From: Symbiodinium natans
Taxonomy: Eukaryota; Sar; Dinophyceae; Suessiales; Symbiodiniaceae
Assembly (NCBI GenBank): GCA_905221605.1
Contig: CAJNDS010001979.1
Location: 254,001-267,500, forward strand
Reading direction: 5' to 3'
DNA: 13,500 bases
Of the stretch, positions 12,770-13,500 are shown piece after piece (within the stretch, counting starts at the first letter, position 1; every line of letters starts with the position of its first letter). A program made the translations under genes and the position numbers. The notes below the pieces were generated by a model. It searched no databases. It was not told the origin of the DNA and saw only the letters and a list, made by a program, of their open reading frames with translations.

Positions 12770-12864
12770 CTAGCTTGTTTAGCCCCTGCTTCGGATCTGA
12801 GGGGGGGTTGAGTGCAGGAAGGTTCTGCGGAGTCCTGCGTCTCTGCCCCCGACAGTCTTGACGC
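12770..12864 (-). other. Exon-like island between two same-sense arrays
   Basis: On minus, after tttgggatgttcag, 31 codons are open (starts ASRLSGAETQDSAEPS, ends EAGAKQAR) to GTCTTC. Unlike the other islands, both flanking arrays are G-rich on plus. Ser/Ala/Glu-rich composition, low complexity, unknown product. Confidence 0.25.
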
Positions 12865-12895
12865 CTGAACATCCCAAACCTTGAAGACCCTAGGG

Positions 12896-12965
12896 TTTAG
12901 GGTTTAGGGTTTAGGGTTTAGGGTTTAGGGTTTAGGGTTTAGGGTTTAGGGTTTAGGGTTTAGGG
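12896..12965 (+). repeat. Perfect TTTAGGG array, 10 units
   Basis: Ten identical heptamers, followed by ttatggggttaggg and the shared tgctcttca flank. Confidence 0.98.
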
Positions 12966-12984
12966 TTATGGGGTTAGGGTGCTC

Positions 12985-13182
12985 TTCACCTAAATCCCCA
13001 ACCCTTAACCCTGAACCCGACCCCACAACCCGTGAGCCTACGGCTCATGGTGCATCTGACTTCGCGTTTGTCTGGCTCAACACCTCAGGACGTGGCCTAA
13101 AAGTTCGGGCTGCGCGTTTACTCAACCCTAGAACATCAAGACCCCCTAAATAGCCAGCCCCCCCAATACCTCCCACCCCTAC
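12985..13182. other. Decayed C-rich repeat and unique sequence
   Basis: Decayed ccctaa units at 12990-13022, then unique sequence. On minus a frame after gatgttctag reads GLSKRAARTFRPRPEVLSQ to TGA; it could be a last exon, but its phase does not fit 13183. A palindrome-like gtgagcctacggctcatgg lies at 13032-13050. Confidence 0.35.
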
Positions 13183-13257
13183 GTGGGCACGGATCGCATG
13201 GATCTCGGTATTTGAGTCGCCAACCTCGATGAGGAGCGCCTTCCGAAGGACAGCTGC
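13183..13257 (-). CDS. Candidate exon, unknown product
   Basis: On minus, after a pyrimidine-rich acceptor-like tract (cctccctttgcgccag), 25 codons are open (starts AAVLRKALLIEVGDSNTE, ends IHAIRAH) and end CAC before GTAGGG. The composition is fully ordinary: helix, then a mixed segment. The surrounding minus frame is open for 73 codons, but its remainder is Gly-rich sequence just past the donor. One of the better minus pieces; family unknown. Confidence 0.35.
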
Positions 13258-13279
13258 CTGGCGCAAAGGGAGGCACCCT

Positions 13280-13500
13280 AAATCCTAATCCCTAAACCCT
13301 AAACCCTGAACCTTATATGGGTTGGTGGTCTCTTTAAGTAGGGTTTCTGTTTTATAAGGGCATATATTCGGGTTCTTATTAGGGTATCTAGGGGCTATAT
13401 TAAGGTAGGGTAGCAGAGAAAGAGGCCACCGTCCTTCAGAACCTGAACCCTAAGTCCTAAACCTAAACCCTGCACCCTTGCCACGCCCAAGCCCTTCGCC
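13280..13500 (-). repeat. Short CCCTAAA blocks and unique end of window
   Basis: C-rich units at 13280-13312 and 13441-13471. The stretch between is AT-richer, with tataagggcatatattcggg and ctatattaagg motifs shared loosely with 11430-11450. Nothing coding is supported. Confidence 0.7.

Noticed and set aside
1-13500. True chromosome end
   Set aside because: Arrays occur in both orientations with unique DNA between, and the window edges are not repeat. A terminal telomere would be one long tract in one orientation.
1-13500. Simple telomere-fusion site
   Set aside because: A head-to-head fusion leaves one inverted junction; here there are many, mostly with islands between the arms.
1-13500. 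Dinoflagellate spliced-leader or rRNA/snRNA genes
   Set aside because: I looked for the spliced-leader core (ccattttggctcaag) and conserved rRNA stretches on both strands and saw none.
1-13500. Retrotransposon or viral genes
   Set aside because: No reverse transcriptase, integrase, capsid or long terminal repeat signal was seen in any frame.

Overview
This window looks like nuclear DNA of a eukaryote that uses the plant/alga/alveolate-type telomere repeat TTTAGGG. That heptamer, in both orientations and in every state of decay, makes up roughly a third to a half of the 13.5 kb. It is never a single terminal tract: there are more than 30 separate interstitial blocks. I see no rRNA, tRNA, bacterial operon or long uninterrupted gene, and no protein family I recognise. 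The longest clean open stretches are only 70-80 codons. A dinoflagellate or other alga/alveolate is my best guess (moderate GC, TTTAGGG, very short coding-like pieces, strong splice-like borders), but this is inference; the sequence does not name the organism.

Layout. 1-800: homopolymer C tracts, a 24-bp perfect inverted repeat, a 14-bp tandem repeat and decayed heptamers. 809-3560: alternating C-rich (CCCTAAA) and G-rich (TTTAGGG) blocks with GC-rich islands of about 45-100 bp between them. 3560-4490: a repeat-poor stretch with coding-like pieces. 4575-5800: the longest and purest arrays, with islands at 4835-4940, 5330-5413 and 5559-5654. 5850-8660: the largest repeat-poor region, with the best coding-like segments (minus strand, about 8619 down to 5994). 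8960-10060: a large decayed C-rich array with locally homogenised variants and a 27-bp higher-order repeat. 10060-13500: more array/island alternation, plus a family of short hairpin-like dispersed elements (12154-12578, related to 722-881) and a diverged 118-bp repeat pair.

The main pattern is regular. Read on the plus strand, a CCCTAAA block, a unique island and a TTTAGGG block follow one another again and again; the reverse complement reads the same way. Many islands begin just after an AG and end at the GT of GTTTAGGG. The simplest biological reading is that the islands are short exons and the telomere-like arrays are introns: a G-rich 5' half starting with GT and a pyrimidine-rich 3' half ending in AG, the two halves being complementary. 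Because the pattern is symmetric, the arrays do not tell the strand, and many islands are open on both strands. I give the better reading where I have one and keep confidence low. The array architecture is seen directly; the exon interpretation is inference.
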